A stretch of DNA of 64,000 nucleotides from Synechococcus sp. PROS-U-1 (GCF_014279755.1 NZ_CP047951.1:1054001-1118000), one strand, 5' to 3'. Shown: positions 23,846 to 38,485, counted from the stretch's first letter. Numbers and translations are program-made. The notes: generated from the letters alone by a model not told the origin.

Positions 23846-23876
23846 AAAAAAATCCCGATGGTTCACACCATCGGGA
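23846..23876 (-). terminator. intercistronic terminator between phnD and phnE
   Basis: TCCCGATGGT and ACCATCGGGA form a perfect ten-pair stem with a four-base loop, followed by seven T in the direction of transcription. It should release a share of transcripts after phnD, giving excess binding protein over permease. Confidence 0.9.
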
Positions 23877-23889
23877 CAGAGGAATGTGT

Positions 23890-25595
<1,706 letters not shown>

Positions 25596-25649
25596 TAATC
25601 CTCTCTGTCGATCTCAATATCTAGAAATTTAACTCTCTCCTGGCGTTGC

Positions 25650-25668
25650 CGGTTAAGGGGTGAATAAG
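25650..25668 (-). promoter_or_regulatory. candidate Pho box upstream of phnC
   Basis: On the minus strand CTTATTCA-CCC-CTTAACCG gives two 8-base half-sites with a 3-base spacer, each close to the cyanobacterial Pho box CTTAACCT. It lies 55-75 bases before the phnC start. Confidence 0.55.
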
Positions 25669-25820
25669 GATTGATTGTGACCTACTTATCAGCGCTTAAA
25701 TAATAAATTTTTTGGTCTGATCTTATTGCCTTCATAACCTTCGGCTTCTTTCGCTGCGTTGCTTTTGAGCGGGGACTTCGTCGCTATAGGCTCATTGCAT
25801 CAAGATCCCTTGATGGATTC

Positions 25821-26831
25821 ATGGGCCTGTTTGAGCGCTATCTCTCTTTTTGGATTGCCCTGGCGATCGTGGCTGGGGTTGGCCTCGGCGCTTTGTTCCC
25901 CGATGCGGCGGCAAGCATTGCAGCCCTGGAGGCTGTGGGGATCAATCTGCCGATCGCGGTGCTGATCTGGGGAATGATTTTTCCAATGATGTTGGCGGTC
26001 GATTTTTCCTCCATCGGAGCGATTCGCCAGCAGCCACGGGGGCTTTTGGTGACGGCTGTCGTGAACTGGTTGATCAAGCCGCTCACCATGACAGCCCTTG
26101 CCTGGCTGTTCATCCGTGGTGTGTTTTCCGCCTGGATCCCGGCAGCTGTTGGCCAGGAGTACGTGGCCGGGATGATTCTTCTCGGGGTCGCGCCTTGTAC
26201 GGCGATGGTGTTTGTGTGGAGTCGCCTCAGCGACGGCGATCCCAATTACACCCTGGTGCAGGTCGCGTTGAACAACGTGATCATGGTGTTCGCTTTTGCC
26301 CCGATTGCGGCGCTGCTGCTGGGGGTTTCGGATGTGCTGGTGCCTTGGGAAACGATGCTCACGGCAGTGGGGCTGTTTGTTCTGGTTCCCCTCGTTGCTG
26401 GATGGTTGGCGCGGCTGAGTCTGCGCAGTGCCCGCCGGATTGAGCGGTTGGAGACGCGGCTCAAGCCCTTAGCGATTGGCGCCTTGATCGCCACCGTGTT
26501 GCTGCTGTTCATGGTGCAGGCCCAGGCGATCCTGGCCAATCCGCTGGCCATCGTCTTGATCGCCATTCCCCTGATCCTCCAGACCTATCTGATTTTCTGG
26601 ATCACAGCGTTTTGGATGCGCTCAGCAGGCCAGCCGCGATCGATTGCGGCACCTGGGGCCATGATCGGCGCGTCCAACTTTTTTGAGTTGGCGGTTGCGG
26701 TGGCAATCAGCCTGTTCGGTTTGAACTCCGGGGCGGCTCTAGCCACGGTTGTTGGTGTGCTGGTGGAGGTTCCGGTGATGCTGTCGCTGGTGGCGATTGC
26801 CAATCGAAACCGACGCCTGTTCCCTGCCTGA
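25821..26831 (+). CDS. acr3: Acr3-type arsenite efflux permease
   Basis: The 336-residue protein has ten hydrophobic segments and Acr3 hallmarks: [15 protein letters not shown] with the conserved transport cysteine, [16 protein letters not shown], and [14 protein letters not shown]. It exports arsenite from the cytoplasm. It is divergent from phnC, so the two share a 225-base control region. Arsenate enters through phosphate uptake systems, so the two functions may be induced together. No ArsR or ArsC is adjacent. Confidence 0.93.
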   Translation: MGLFERYLSFWIALAIVAGVGLGALFPDAAASIAALEAVGINLPIAVLIWGMIFPMMLAVDFSSIGAIRQQPRGLLVTAVVNWLIKPLTMTALAWLFIRGVFSAWIPAAVGQEYVAGMILLGVAPCTAMVFVWSRLSDGDPNYTLVQVALNNVIMVFAFAPIAALLLGVSDVLVPWETMLTAVGLFVLVPLVAGWLARLSLRSARRIERLETRLKPLAIGALIATVLLLFMVQAQAILANPLAIVLIAIPLILQTYLIFWITAFWMRSAGQPRSIAAPGAMIGASNFFELAVAVAISLFGLNSGAALATVVGVLVEVPVMLSLVAIANRNRRLFPA

Positions 26832-26844
26832 GAGGAGCAGCGTG

Positions 26845-28029
26845 ATGCCCAGGCCGCTGCAGGTGTTTGTTCAGTTCCTCGTGTTGGGGCTGACGTCCTT
26901 CGGAGGCCCCGTGGCGCACCTCGGTTACTTCCACGAGCGCTTTGTGCAGCGGGAGCGTTGGATCACCGCTGAGGCCTACGCCGATCTCGTTGGGCTCTGT
27001 CAGCTGTTGCCCGGTCCTTCGAGTTCCCAGGTGGGCATGGGTCTGGGGCTGATGCGGGCCGGTTGGCTTGGCGGTCTGGCGGCCTGGGCGGGGTTCACCT
27101 TGCCCTCCGCCGTATTGATGGTGCTGGTGGCGTCGCTGCTCTCGTCCCATCCCAGTTGGATCGACGGAGGCTGGGTGCATGGCTTGATGGTGGCGGCTGT
27201 GGCTGTGGTGGCTAAGGCCGTTCTGGGCCTGCAGCGCAAACTGGCTCCCGATCGGCAGCGGGCCAGCTTGATGGTGGCGGCAGCCGTGCTGGTGCTGTTG
27301 GTGCCTCGTGTCTGGGCTCAGCTGTTGGCCTTACTGCTAGGTGGGTTGGTGGGGTTGTGTGCTCTGACGCCACCTGAGCTGGAGCCATTGGCACCGGAAC
27401 GTCTCGTGGTTCCGCTGCGGCGCTCGGTGGCGGTGGTTTTGCTCGGTTTCGCTGTGCTGCTGTTGGTGGCTCTGCCCTGGTTGTCTGCTGAGACCAGACC
27501 GCTGCTGGTGCAGCAGCTCAGTGGATTTCTTCGCACCGGTGCCTTGGTGTTCGGCGGTGGTCATGTGGTGCTCCCCTTGCTCGAGCAAGCGCTGGTGCCC
27601 AACGGTTGGATCGACCTGCAGCAGTTTCTGGCGGGCTATGGCGCAGCTCAGGTGGTGCCAGGGCCGATGTTCAGTTTCGCGGCCTTTCTTGGCTTTGATC
27701 TGCAGCCTGGGCTTCAGGGCATCGCCGGTTCTGTGATGGCGCTCATTGCCTTGTTTTTTCCCTCGTTCTTGCTGGTTGGCGGGCTCTTGCCCTTCTGGAG
27801 TGACCTGGGCCGATTGGCTCCGATGCGTCGAGCCCTGCTGGGCATCAACGCGTCGGTGGTGGGCATCCTGCTGGCGGCGTTGTTTCAACCCGTCTGGCAG
27901 ACAGGCATCCGCGGAGGCGCTGAGTTCAGCCTGGCGTTGGTGGCGTTTGTGTTGTTGGTGAGCTGGCGGCAACCGGCCTGGCGGGTGGTGCTGTTCTGCG
28001 CCGGAGTGGGTGGTTTGACCCTGGCTTGA
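26845..28029 (+). CDS. chrA: chromate transporter ChrA
   Basis: This protein of about 394 residues starts at ATG 26845, with GAGGAG upstream. It is a two-domain ChrA. The N-terminal motif FGGPVAHLGYFHERFV and LCQLLPGPSSSQ repeat in divergent form in the second half (FGGGHVVLPLLEQALV and AAQVVPGPMFSF). ChrA exports chromate, or is proposed to carry sulfate in some cyanobacteria. It starts 13 bases after acr3 and is probably co-transcribed. Its last codons are part of the dispersed repeat family. Confidence 0.92.
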   Translation: MPRPLQVFVQFLVLGLTSFGGPVAHLGYFHERFVQRERWITAEAYADLVGLCQLLPGPSSSQVGMGLGLMRAGWLGGLAAWAGFTLPSAVLMVLVASLLSSHPSWIDGGWVHGLMVAAVAVVAKAVLGLQRKLAPDRQRASLMVAAAVLVLLVPRVWAQLLALLLGGLVGLCALTPPELEPLAPERLVVPLRRSVAVVLLGFAVLLLVALPWLSAETRPLLVQQLSGFLRTGALVFGGGHVVLPLLEQALVPNGWIDLQQFLAGYGAAQVVPGPMFSFAAFLGFDLQPGLQGIAGSVMALIALFFPSFLLVGGLLPFWSDLGRLAPMRRALLGINASVVGILLAALFQPVWQTGIRGGAEFSLALVAFVLLVSWRQPAWRVVLFCAGVGGLTLA

Positions 28030-28126
28030 TCCATTCCTCTGCAGAATCACTGCATCGATGGGGAGCGAGGTGGCTGGAGCTGGTGTGAATCCTGCTGATC
28101 AGCGCTGGGGTTTCTGGCCGCTGCTG
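28001..28126 (+). repeat. dispersed repeat, copy 4 (right flank, likely source)
   Basis: The chrA stop, the TGCAGAATCACTGCA hairpin (28040-28054) and the first 23 codons of the DUF4336 gene match copies 1-3. Because both neighbouring genes are intact only here, this locus is the likely origin. The hairpin ends three bases before the DUF4336 ATG and might affect its translation. Confidence 0.85.
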
Positions 28127-29251
28127 CCGTTGTATCCCTATGGCCGCCGCCGCACGGTGTTCAGTGAGCTGATACCTGGCCAGCTCTGGAGCCTTGAGCA
28201 GCTGCAGGGGGTGTATTACGTGGCCGTGCCGGTGCGGCTCACCGTGGCCAGGGTGCCCGGTGGCCTGATGTTGGTGAACCCATTGCCGCCCACCGGTGAG
28301 GTCCGCCAAGCCATTGCTGGCCTTGAACAGCAGCACGGCCCGGTGCGCACGATCGTGCTGCCCACCGCCTCCGGTTTGGAGCACAAGCTTCCTCTCGGCC
28401 CCCTGGCCCGCGCCTTCCCTGATGCAGAAGTGTGGGTGTGTCCGGGCCAGTGGAGCTTCCCGGTGCAGTTGCCCCTGGCTTGGCTGGGCGTTCCGGCAGG
28501 CCGCACCAAGGTGTTGTTCGACGATGGCGTCCCCCATGGCGATGTTTGTGAGTGGTTTTCCCTCGGACCGCTCGATCTTGGCGTGGGTCGTTTCCAGGAA
28601 GTCTCCTGTTGCCATCGCCCGTCAGGGGCTCTGTTGGTGACAGACGCCCTGGTGGGCATCAGTGCTGAACCCCCGGCCTTGTTCGATCTCGACCCAACGC
28701 CGTTGTTGTTCCATGCCCGCGAACGCGGCGATGAACCCCTCACCGATTCGACAGAAGCCCGCCGCCGTGGCTGGGCCCGGCTTGTGCTCTTTGCCTCCTA
28801 TCTGAGACCGGAACCGCTGGAGGTTCCTGCTCTACCTGAGCTGCTGCGGGACGCCTTTAAGCCCGGGCTCCGCTCTCTGCGGGCCCATTTCGGTCTGTAT
28901 CCCTTCCGCTGGCTGCCGGGTTGGCAGGCTGCAGCCGATGGCTTGATGGGCAGCGAAGCCCCAAGGCTGCAGGTGGCCCCGGTGCTCGAGCGGTTGGTGT
29001 TGCCCAGGGCCCAGGACGCACTGTTGCGTTGGTTGCAAGAGCTGACTGGCCTGGCTGATTTGCGCTGGCTGGTGCCGGCCCACTACAGCGCGCCAGTCAC
29101 ATTCACGCCCGAAACCGTTGAACAACTGCTCACGTCATTGGAACAGCGGGATTGGGCTCCTAGTTCAGAGAACTGGGAATTTCTTGGTTCAATTGATCAG
29201 CGTTTGCTCGATCTCGGCGTTGTGCCTGATCAGCCCGTGATCAAAGCTTGA
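28058..29251 (+). CDS. DUF4336 protein (metallo-beta-lactamase-like fold)
   Basis: The 397-residue protein begins MGSEVAGAGVNPADQRWGFW and contains the DUF4336 core: TVARVPGGLMLVNPLPPT, IVLPTASGLEHK and FPDAEVWVCPGQWSFP. The family resembles a metallo-hydrolase fold that lacks the full HxHxDH ligand set. No function is established. It starts 28 bases after chrA. Its 5' end has been copied to three other places in the window. Confidence 0.75.
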   Translation: MGSEVAGAGVNPADQRWGFWPLLPLYPYGRRRTVFSELIPGQLWSLEQLQGVYYVAVPVRLTVARVPGGLMLVNPLPPTGEVRQAIAGLEQQHGPVRTIVLPTASGLEHKLPLGPLARAFPDAEVWVCPGQWSFPVQLPLAWLGVPAGRTKVLFDDGVPHGDVCEWFSLGPLDLGVGRFQEVSCCHRPSGALLVTDALVGISAEPPALFDLDPTPLLFHARERGDEPLTDSTEARRRGWARLVLFASYLRPEPLEVPALPELLRDAFKPGLRSLRAHFGLYPFRWLPGWQAAADGLMGSEAPRLQVAPVLERLVLPRAQDALLRWLQELTGLADLRWLVPAHYSAPVTFTPETVEQLLTSLEQRDWAPSSENWEFLGSIDQRLLDLGVVPDQPVIKA

Positions 29252-29594
29252 GTTCGTCTTCCGGCTCGATCGCCATCTGTTCGTCAGCGAAGAGTGTTTC
29301 TTCCAGTTCCTTGCGCTGTTCCATCTGACGCAAGAAATATCCGGTCATCATCGCGGAAGCCAACATGTTGGCGAGGTTGTCGCGGTTGGCTGTGACCTTC
29401 ACCTCGAAGTGCTCACCGGGGAGCATTCCAAGCAGCCCCTGAACGTTGTGGCGAATGATGTCCTGAATATCGTTGCTGGCTGATTTCGCGACCCGCTGCA
29501 GGGTGTCTGGGGACTGTTCCTGCAAGTACTGGATCAGGCTGTTCCCCGCTTGACCATCACTGTTATCAGTCGTCAGAAACTCGGGGTTAAACAT
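29241..29594 (-). CDS. DUF760 protein
   Basis: The 117-residue protein carries the DUF760 core: LIQYLQEQSPDTLQRVAKSA, IQDIIRHNVQGLLGMLPGEH and NLANMLASAMMTGYFLRQME. The family is found in cyanobacteria and plastids; its function is unknown. It overlaps the end of the convergent DUF4336 gene by 11 bases and is first in the minus direction after lepB. Confidence 0.85.
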   Translation of the reverse strand: MFNPEFLTTDNSDGQAGNSLIQYLQEQSPDTLQRVAKSASNDIQDIIRHNVQGLLGMLPGEHFEVKVTANRDNLANMLASAMMTGYFLRQMEQRKELEETLFADEQMAIEPEDELKL

Positions 29595-29642
29595 TCTCTG
29601 TGATGTACATCACGGACTTGACCTTAACGCAGGCCCTCGGAA

Positions 29643-30233
29643 TCAACCGCCATCGCTGGTGTCGGGGATCCGTAACGGACCGAACCTCTGAAGCGGCCAA
29701 TACCGCCAGATCGCTGTGCCCAGCACATTGGTTTCGGGGAGTGATCCCCAGAGATGCGAATCGAGGCTGGCATTGCGGTTGTCCCCCATGACCCAGAGCT
29801 GCTCCTCCGGAACGGTGATCGGGGCCATGTCGTAATTGATCGCTTCCTTCCGCCATGGCTCCTCCAACGGCGATCCATTGCGAATCAGGATTCCACCCCG
29901 CACTTCCAGTTGATCGCCTGGAAGGCCCACCACCCGTTTGATCAGCGCGGCCGAAGCGTCGTAGCCGGCGGCCACCAGCTGCTCGGGCGGAGCAAACACC
30001 ACCACATCACCCCGGTTCAGATGGCTATGCCGGCTGCGGGCCAGGCGTGGCCTGACTTTCTCCACCAGGATGCGGTCCTGCAGTTGCAGTGTGGGCAGCA
30101 TTGAACCGGAGGGAATCCATCGCGGTTCCACCACCAACCAGCGCAGCAGCAGGGCCAGCAAAGCCCAGAGAATCAGATTGCGCCAGAAGCCCTTGCTGTC
30201 CTCTCCTGGAGCGGGTGTCGTGGGTTGGGTCAT
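29643..30233 (-). CDS. lepB: signal peptidase I
   Basis: This protein of about 196 residues starts at ATG 30233. One N-terminal membrane helix (LILWALLALLLRWLVV) precedes the catalytic serine in IPSGSMLPTL and the catalytic lysine in ALIKRVVGLPGD. The MGDNRNASLDSHLWG box is also present. It cleaves signal peptides of exported proteins at the membrane. A longer frame upstream would overlap the divergent menD promoter and is not used. Confidence 0.95.
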   Translation of the reverse strand: MTQPTTPAPGEDSKGFWRNLILWALLALLLRWLVVEPRWIPSGSMLPTLQLQDRILVEKVRPRLARSRHSHLNRGDVVVFAPPEQLVAAGYDASAALIKRVVGLPGDQLEVRGGILIRNGSPLEEPWRKEAINYDMAPITVPEEQLWVMGDNRNASLDSHLWGSLPETNVLGTAIWRYWPLQRFGPLRIPDTSDGG

Positions 30234-30290
30234 CGTTGACCGAAGATCACACCAGCCTGGCCTGCTGCACTGTCCACTGCCCGCACCAAT

Positions 30291-31973
30291 TTGCAGGCCG
30301 CCCTCACCTTGCTTGAGGCGTTGTACCTCCACGGGCTGAAGCAGCTGGTGCTCTGCCCTGGCAGCCGTTCCGGTCCCCTGGCATTAGCTGCGGGACTGCT
30401 GGCGTCCCAAGCGAAGCTGCAGCTGTTCACGGCCATTGATGAACGTTCGGCCGCTTTTCTGGCCCTTGGGATGGCAACCGCCAGCGGTCGCGCCGTTGCG
30501 GTGGTCACCACGTCGGGCACCGCTGTGGCCAATCTGTTGCCGGCCGCGGTGGAGGCGGATCGCTCCTGTCAGCCCTTGCTGCTGCTTACTGCCGATCGTC
30601 CTGCCCGGCTGAAGAACTGCGGCGCCAATCAGACCGTCAATCAGGAATCCTTTCTGCTGTCGGCCTGCCGCTGGTTCGGCAGTGGCTCGGTGGAAGGGGT
30701 CCACACCCAGACCAACGATGCCCTCAGTGCCCTGGCGGTTCAGGCCTGGCAACAAGCCCAGGGTGCAGACGGAGGGGCGCCAGGCCCCGTGCAGCTCAAC
30801 CTGCCCTTTGATGAACCGCTGCATTCGTCGTTGGAGCAGCAGCAACAGGTTGTCTCTGGTGCATGTCCACCCAAGGCTTGCGCTGAGCCCTCGTTGGAGC
30901 TTTCCCCTCCACCCCGTCTCAATCCCGAGCTCCCGGGGGTGGTGATCGCGGGCCCTTGGCGTGGACTCACGCCTGGCTTAGCGGCCTACCAACAAGCGGT
31001 GCATCGCTGGTTGAGTTTCAGCGGCTGGGCTGTGCTGGCGGATCCTCTCGCTGCCCTGGGCGCTGAATGCCCCAATCGCATCGAGCACTGGGAGCTGCAG
31101 CTGGATGGGATGAACCTCCCTAAGGACGTTCAGGTGTTGCGTTTGGGTCCGCTGCCCGCCAGCCGCCGGCTGGAGACCTGGCTCCAGCGTCATCGGGGCC
31201 CTCAGCTATTGATCACGGAAGGGGATCCAAGGCCGCTTGATCCGCTGCGGTGCGCCAGCCAGTGGTCGGGAGGCATGGCCGCCTGGATGGCCCAACAGTC
31301 TTTATCGGATGCCACACCCAAGCCATCGGTGGGGAGAAACGATCTGACGCAGTGGATCGAGAAGCAACTGCCGCTGAAGGGTGCGGTGAACGAGCCCGCC
31401 CTGGCCTACTGGCTTCCCCAGCTGTTGCCGGAGCGGTTGCCGGTGATGTTGGCGGCCAGCTCACCGGTGCGTGACTGGTTGACCTGGAGCGGACCAGCCA
31501 GCAGCAACCATCGTTGCTTCAGTTTTCGAGGCGCTTCCGGTATCGACGGCACCTTGTCTCTCGCCATGGGGTTGGCGGCGAATCTGGGGCCTCTGGCTTT
31601 GGTGACCGGTGATCTTGCGCTGCTGCACGACAGCAACGGCTGGTTGCATGCTTCCTCTTCAGCACCACCACCGCTGCTAGTGCTGCTGATTGACAACAGC
31701 GGCGGTGGCATTTTTCAGCAGTTGCCCATCGAGACGCCTGGCTTCGAGCGCCTGTTTGCCATGCCCCAGCAGGTGGATCCCCTGGCCCTGGCAGCGGCCC
31801 ATGGCGTTCCCGGACGGCAGGTGGCCTGTTTGGATGATCTTGAGCAGGCCTTGGCTTGGGGCTTGTCGCAGCAGCGTCCAGTGTTGCTGCGGTTGTGCAC
31901 TGACCGTGGCCGTGATGCCGCCTTGCGTCAGCAGCTGCGCGCCGCTGCTCAGAATGAAGGCAGCGTGCACTGA
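30291..31973 (+). CDS. menD: MenD, 2-succinyl-5-enolpyruvyl-6-hydroxy-3-cyclohexene-1-carboxylate synthase
   Basis: The 560-residue ThDP enzyme has the MenD N-terminus [15 protein letters not shown], the ThDP glutamate in AIDERSAAF, and the metal-binding [13 protein letters not shown] through NSGGGIF. It joins 2-oxoglutarate to isochorismate in phylloquinone synthesis for photosystem I. No ATG fits; TTG 30291 is the only close start, and an upstream non-ATG start cannot be excluded. menB follows after 5 bases. Confidence 0.93.
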   Translation: MQAALTLLEALYLHGLKQLVLCPGSRSGPLALAAGLLASQAKLQLFTAIDERSAAFLALGMATASGRAVAVVTTSGTAVANLLPAAVEADRSCQPLLLLTADRPARLKNCGANQTVNQESFLLSACRWFGSGSVEGVHTQTNDALSALAVQAWQQAQGADGGAPGPVQLNLPFDEPLHSSLEQQQQVVSGACPPKACAEPSLELSPPPRLNPELPGVVIAGPWRGLTPGLAAYQQAVHRWLSFSGWAVLADPLAALGAECPNRIEHWELQLDGMNLPKDVQVLRLGPLPASRRLETWLQRHRGPQLLITEGDPRPLDPLRCASQWSGGMAAWMAQQSLSDATPKPSVGRNDLTQWIEKQLPLKGAVNEPALAYWLPQLLPERLPVMLAASSPVRDWLTWSGPASSNHRCFSFRGASGIDGTLSLAMGLAANLGPLALVTGDLALLHDSNGWLHASSSAPPPLLVLLIDNSGGGIFQQLPIETPGFERLFAMPQQVDPLALAAAHGVPGRQVACLDDLEQALAWGLSQQRPVLLRLCTDRGRDAALRQQLRAAAQNEGSVH

Positions 31974-31978
31974 ACTCC

Positions 31979-32848
31979 ATGAGTGACTTGCGGCAGGTGC
32001 TCCCTGGCGCGCCAACGGCGCAATGGACGGCTTGGGGCACCTACCAGGACATCCTGGTGGACCGTTGCGAAGACGGCGTAGCTCGCGTGGCCATCAATCG
32101 CCCCGCCAAGCGGAATGCCTTCCGCCCTAAGACGGTGATGGAGCTCTGTGATGCCTTCACGCGCATCCGGGATGACCGCGACATCGGCGTGGTGCTCTTT
32201 ACCGGCGTGGGGCCGGCCCAAGATGGCGGGTATGCCTTCTGCTCTGGCGGAGATCAGAGTGTTCGCGGCGATGGTGGGTATGTCGGCGAGGACGGCCTGC
32301 CGCGGTTGAACGTGCTGGATCTGCAGCGCATCATCCGAAGCCTGCCCAAGGTGGTGATCGCACTGGTGGCCGGCTACGCCATGGGCGGTGGCCAGGTGCT
32401 GCATCTGCTTTGCGATCTCAGCTTGGCTGCTGACAATGCCGTGTTTGGACAGACCGGCCCCAAGGTCGGAAGTTTTGACGGCGGGTTCGGTGCGGGCTAT
32501 CTGGCGCGGGTTGTTGGTCAGCGCAAGGCCCGCGAAATCTGGTTTCTTTGCCGCCGCTATGGCGCTCAGCAAGCCCTTGAGATGGGTCTCGTCAATGCCG
32601 TGGTGCCGTTGGAGCAGTTGGAGGCTGAGGGGGTGCGCTGGGCACGGGAGGTGCTCCAGCACAGCCCCACGGCCATCCGTTGCCTCAAAGCCGCTTTCAA
32701 TGCCGAAACAGACGGTCTCGCAGGGTTGCAGGAGCTGGCCGGCAATGCCACCCATCTCTTTTACCGAACTGAAGAAGCCGTGGAAGGCCGCAATGCCTTC
32801 CTTGAGAAGAGGCCACCGGATTTTTCCGAGACAGGCTGGTTACCCTGA
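31979..32848 (+). CDS. menB: MenB, 1,4-dihydroxy-2-naphthoyl-CoA synthase
   Basis: The 289-residue crotonase-family enzyme has the oxyanion-hole parts [11 protein letters not shown] and [20 protein letters not shown]-like residues appear as [18 protein letters not shown], and the MenB C-terminus is FSETGWLP. It closes the naphthoate ring in phylloquinone synthesis. It follows menD directly and precedes an L,D-transpeptidase gene by 5 bases. Confidence 0.96.
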   Translation: MSDLRQVLPGAPTAQWTAWGTYQDILVDRCEDGVARVAINRPAKRNAFRPKTVMELCDAFTRIRDDRDIGVVLFTGVGPAQDGGYAFCSGGDQSVRGDGGYVGEDGLPRLNVLDLQRIIRSLPKVVIALVAGYAMGGGQVLHLLCDLSLAADNAVFGQTGPKVGSFDGGFGAGYLARVVGQRKAREIWFLCRRYGAQQALEMGLVNAVVPLEQLEAEGVRWAREVLQHSPTAIRCLKAAFNAETDGLAGLQELAGNATHLFYRTEEAVEGRNAFLEKRPPDFSETGWLP

Positions 32849-32853
32849 CGACC

Positions 32854-33399
32854 ATGCTGACTCTCCCTCCGCCTGAACCGCTGGCCCTGCTGCAGGCGGC
32901 GGCTGCGGATTCCGTTTCGGCTGGCCTGGCATCACTGCCGCAGGATCTGCGCGGGCAGAAAGGTCGCCATGTCGTGATGCTGCGTAGCAGCCGTCGAGTG
33001 TTCTTGCTGGATAACGGCAACCTGCGCAACGCCTTTCCTGTGGCCGTGGGCATGCCTGGCTGGGAGACCCCCACCGGCCGTTTTGAAGTGCTGCAGAAGA
33101 TTCCCAACCCGGTGTGGGTGCATCCGGTAAGTGGAGAGCGGGTTGAGGAGCAGGGACCCGATAACCCCTTAGGGAGCCACTGGATTGCCTTTCATCGGGA
33201 CTGTCTGGGCCGTGATGCCCATGACGGAGAGGCCTGGATCACGATCAAGGGATGCACCACCACGGGCTTCCATGGCACCCCCCATCGCTGGACGGTGGGG
33301 CGGGCTGTTTCCCATGGCTGTGTGCGCCTCTATAACGAGGATGTGAGTGCCCTGTATCGCCAGGTGTCGCTTGGAACTCAGGTGACAGTGCTCCCCTGA
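32854..33399 (+). CDS. L,D-transpeptidase (YkuD domain)
   Basis: The 181-residue protein has a YkuD domain with the catalytic cysteine in HGTPHRWTVGRAVSHGCVRL, and substrate-side repeats (FEVLQKIPNPVWVHP). Such enzymes cross-link peptidoglycan through 3-3 bonds or attach proteins to it. No clear signal peptide is seen, so export is uncertain. A segment near residue 60 (GWETPTGRF) is typical of the family. Confidence 0.88.
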   Translation: MLTLPPPEPLALLQAAAADSVSAGLASLPQDLRGQKGRHVVMLRSSRRVFLLDNGNLRNAFPVAVGMPGWETPTGRFEVLQKIPNPVWVHPVSGERVEEQGPDNPLGSHWIAFHRDCLGRDAHDGEAWITIKGCTTTGFHGTPHRWTVGRAVSHGCVRLYNEDVSALYRQVSLGTQVTVLP

Positions 33400-33415
33400 C
33401 GTAACAGATTCGTAA

Positions 33416-35744
<2,329 letters not shown>

Positions 35745-35748
<4 letters not shown>

Positions 35749-37109
35749 CCCTGACGCTGCGTCAGTTGATCGATGCCTGGGGGACCCCCCAGGGCGGGAC
35801 GTGTCGTCCCGATGCAGCCCTGGGACGGGTGTGCACCGACAGCCGTCAGCTCCAGGCGGGTGATTTTTTTGTTCCCCTGGTCGGTGAGCGCTTTGATGGC
35901 CACCACTTCCTCAACCAACTCACGGAACGCAAGGTCCAGGCCGCTGTTGTGAGCCGCAGCTGGGCTGAACCCCTGCCGCCGGACCTGGTGCATTGGCGGG
36001 TCGACGACACACTGCTGGCCTATCAACAGCTGGCCTTGCTGCATCGCCGCTCCCTGGCCCAGCCCCTGGTGGCGGTGACGGGCTCGGCGGGTAAAACCAC
36101 AACGCGGGAATTGATAAGGGCGGCATTGGCTCCGCTGGGACCGATTCAGGCCAGTGAAGGCAACAACAACAACGACGTTGGTGTGCCGCTCACCGTGTTG
36201 AAGAGCGACGTTGACCACCGTGCGCTCGTGATTGAGATGGGCATGCGCGGGCCTGGGGAAATCGAGCGTCTCTCCTATTGCACCGAGCCTGATCTGGCGG
36301 TGATCACCAACATCGGTACGGCCCACATCGGTCGTCTTGGCAGCCGTGAGGCAATTGCGGCGGCCAAATGTGAGATCACCGCGGGGCTGCATCCGAAGGG
36401 AACCGTGGTGATTCCCGCCGGTGATCCCCTACTGGAGACGGCTTTGGCGGCGGTCTGGTCCGGCCGCGTGCTCCGGGTGCGACTGGCCGACGATTTCCAG
36501 GTCGATGCTGACGTGGCTGATGCCGATCTCATCGGTGCCATCGAGGGGGATCAGTTGCTGATCAACGGTGATTGTCTCCCGCTTCAGCTTGAGGGACGCC
36601 ATAACGCCCGCAATCTGCTGCTGGCCGTGGCAGTTGCGGATCAGCTTGGTGTGTCCCGGAAGGCATTGAAGGGGATGCAGGTGGTGGTTCCTGGCGGCCG
36701 CAACCGTCGTCTGCAGCAGGGTGGCCTGACTCTCTTGGATGAGACCTACAACGCTTCGCCGGAGGCGGTTCTCGCGGCCCTTGAGCTGTTGGCAGCCCAA
36801 CCGGGGCGACGTTTTGCCGTGCTAGGAACCATGCTGGAACTCGGGGAACGCAGCCTCGAATTGCATCGTGAGGTTGCGTCACGCGCCGTTCAGCTCGGCT
36901 TGGATGGCCTGGTGATTGTTGATGCCGGTGCGGAGGGGGTGGCGATGGCTGAGATGGCGGCATCCCTGCCAAGACTGGAGCTGGTGTCCAGCCCCGAAGA
37001 CGCCGCATCCCCGTTGTCCACCTGGCTGGCCTCCGGCGATGTTCTGCTGCTCAAGGCCAGTCGCGGCGTTGCCCTGGAGCGGTTGATTCCGCTTTTGCCA
37101 AGGCTGTAA
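35745..37109 (+). CDS. murF: UDP-N-acetylmuramoyl-tripeptide--D-alanyl-D-alanine ligase
   Basis: The 454-residue Mur ligase has the ATP loop VTGSAGKTTTRELI, the carbamoylated-lysine region, GRHNARNLLLAVAVA and LLDETYNASPEAVLAAL, which is diagnostic of MurF. It adds D-Ala-D-Ala to the peptidoglycan precursor. It overlaps the preceding gene by four bases and is convergent with glmU. Confidence 0.96.
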
Positions 37110-37132
37110 GCAGTCTGTTCAAAGCCCCTGGT

Positions 37133-38485
37133 TCAAGCCGTTCGTTCGGCCCAGCCCTCTTTGGTCATTTGGCGAGCGCGACCAATGGCCAGCGCTCCAT
37201 CCGCCACATCCTTGGTGATCGTCGATCCGGCGCCGATGGTGGCTCGCTCGCCAACGGTGACAGGGGCGACCAGCACAGAATTGGCGCCAGTTTTGCTGTT
37301 GCTGCCAATCACGGTGCGGTGCTTGTTGACTCCGTCGTAGTTGGCTGTGATCGTGCCAGCCCCCACGTTGACCTTGTCGCCGAGTTTGGCGTCGCCGATG
37401 TAGCTGAGGTGGTTCACCTTGGTGCCGGCACCGAGCTGGCTTTTCTTCACCTCCACAAAGTTGCCGATGCGGCAGCCATCGCCGACGTCGGCTGCCGGCC
37501 TGAGGTGGGCAAAGGGGCCGATGGCGACGTCATCGCCCACATGGGCCTCCCGCACCACCGAGTGCATCACGCTGACGTTGGCCCCCAGAGTCGCGTTCTC
37601 CACCAGGCTGCCGGGGCCGATCAGGCAGTTGTCGCCAATCAGGCAGTCACCGCGGAAGTGCGTTTGCGGTTCAATCACCACGTCGCGGCCGAAGCTGCAG
37701 CCTTCACTCAGCGTGCAGCTGTCGGGGTCAATGAAGGTGACCCCTTCGTCCATCCAGTGGTGGCGCAGCCGCTGTTGCAGCAGGGCCTCGCACTGGGCAA
37801 GTTGGCGTCGGTTGTTGATGCCATTCACTTCATCGGCATCGGCTACCTCCAGGTGCATGGCCCGCGGCAGCATCGCCACCGTGTCTGTGAGGTAGAGCTC
37901 CCCTTGATCGTTGTCGGTGCTGAGCTTCGGCAGAACGTTGGCCAGAGCCCTCCAGTTGAAGCAGTAGATGCCGGCGTTGGTGAGGTTGTTGCTGCGTTGC
38001 TCATCGGTGCAATCGCGATGCTCAATGATTCCGCTCACCCTGCCATCGGGATCGGCGAACACACGTCCGTAACCGGTGGGATCCCCGAGCCTTGCCGTGA
38101 GCAGCGTCACATCGGCACCACTGGCACGATGCTGCTGCACCAGCGCTTCCACCGTTTCGCTCCTCAGCAGCGGTACATCGCCATTGAGCACGAGCAGTTC
38201 GCCTTCAAAGCCCTTCAGGGATGGGATCAGCTGTTGAACCGCATGGCCCGTGCCGTTCTGGGGCTGCTGCAGGACGAATTCCAGGCCTCCGAGCGGGGCC
38301 AGCTGCTGCTCCACCCGTTCGGCTTGATGCCCCACGATCAGCAGCCGCCGTTCCGGTTGCAGGTTGCGGGCACTGGCGAGCACCCGTTCCACCAGGGTGG
38401 CTCCCGCCAGAGGTTGGAGCACTTTCGGCAGTGCGCTCTTCATGCGGGTGCCTTTTCCAGCGGCCAGAACGGCTACGGCGAGCAT
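37133..38485 (-). CDS. glmU: GlmU, N-acetylglucosamine-1-phosphate uridyltransferase / acetyltransferase
   Basis: The 450-residue bifunctional protein has the N-terminal pyrophosphorylase motif LAAGKGTRM at 7-15 and a C-terminal left-handed beta helix of hexapeptide repeats, ending with [24 protein letters not shown] and [13 protein letters not shown]. It makes UDP-GlcNAc for peptidoglycan. It is the last gene of a minus-strand run ubiD-aroA-mnmC-glmU. Confidence 0.97.
   Translation of the reverse strand: MLAVAVLAAGKGTRMKSALPKVLQPLAGATLVERVLASARNLQPERRLLIVGHQAERVEQQLAPLGGLEFVLQQPQNGTGHAVQQLIPSLKGFEGELLVLNGDVPLLRSETVEALVQQHRASGADVTLLTARLGDPTGYGRVFADPDGRVSGIIEHRDCTDEQRSNNLTNAGIYCFNWRALANVLPKLSTDNDQGELYLTDTVAMLPRAMHLEVADADEVNGINNRRQLAQCEALLQQRLRHHWMDEGVTFIDPDSCTLSEGCSFGRDVVIEPQTHFRGDCLIGDNCLIGPGSLVENATLGANVSVMHSVVREAHVGDDVAIGPFAHLRPAADVGDGCRIGNFVEVKKSQLGAGTKVNHLSYIGDAKLGDKVNVGAGTITANYDGVNKHRTVIGSNSKTGANSVLVAPVTVGERATIGAGSTITKDVADGALAIGRARQMTKEGWAERTA

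Noticed and set aside
31949-32755. Minus-strand 268-codon frame
   Set aside because: It is the complement of menB, which has all crotonase motifs.
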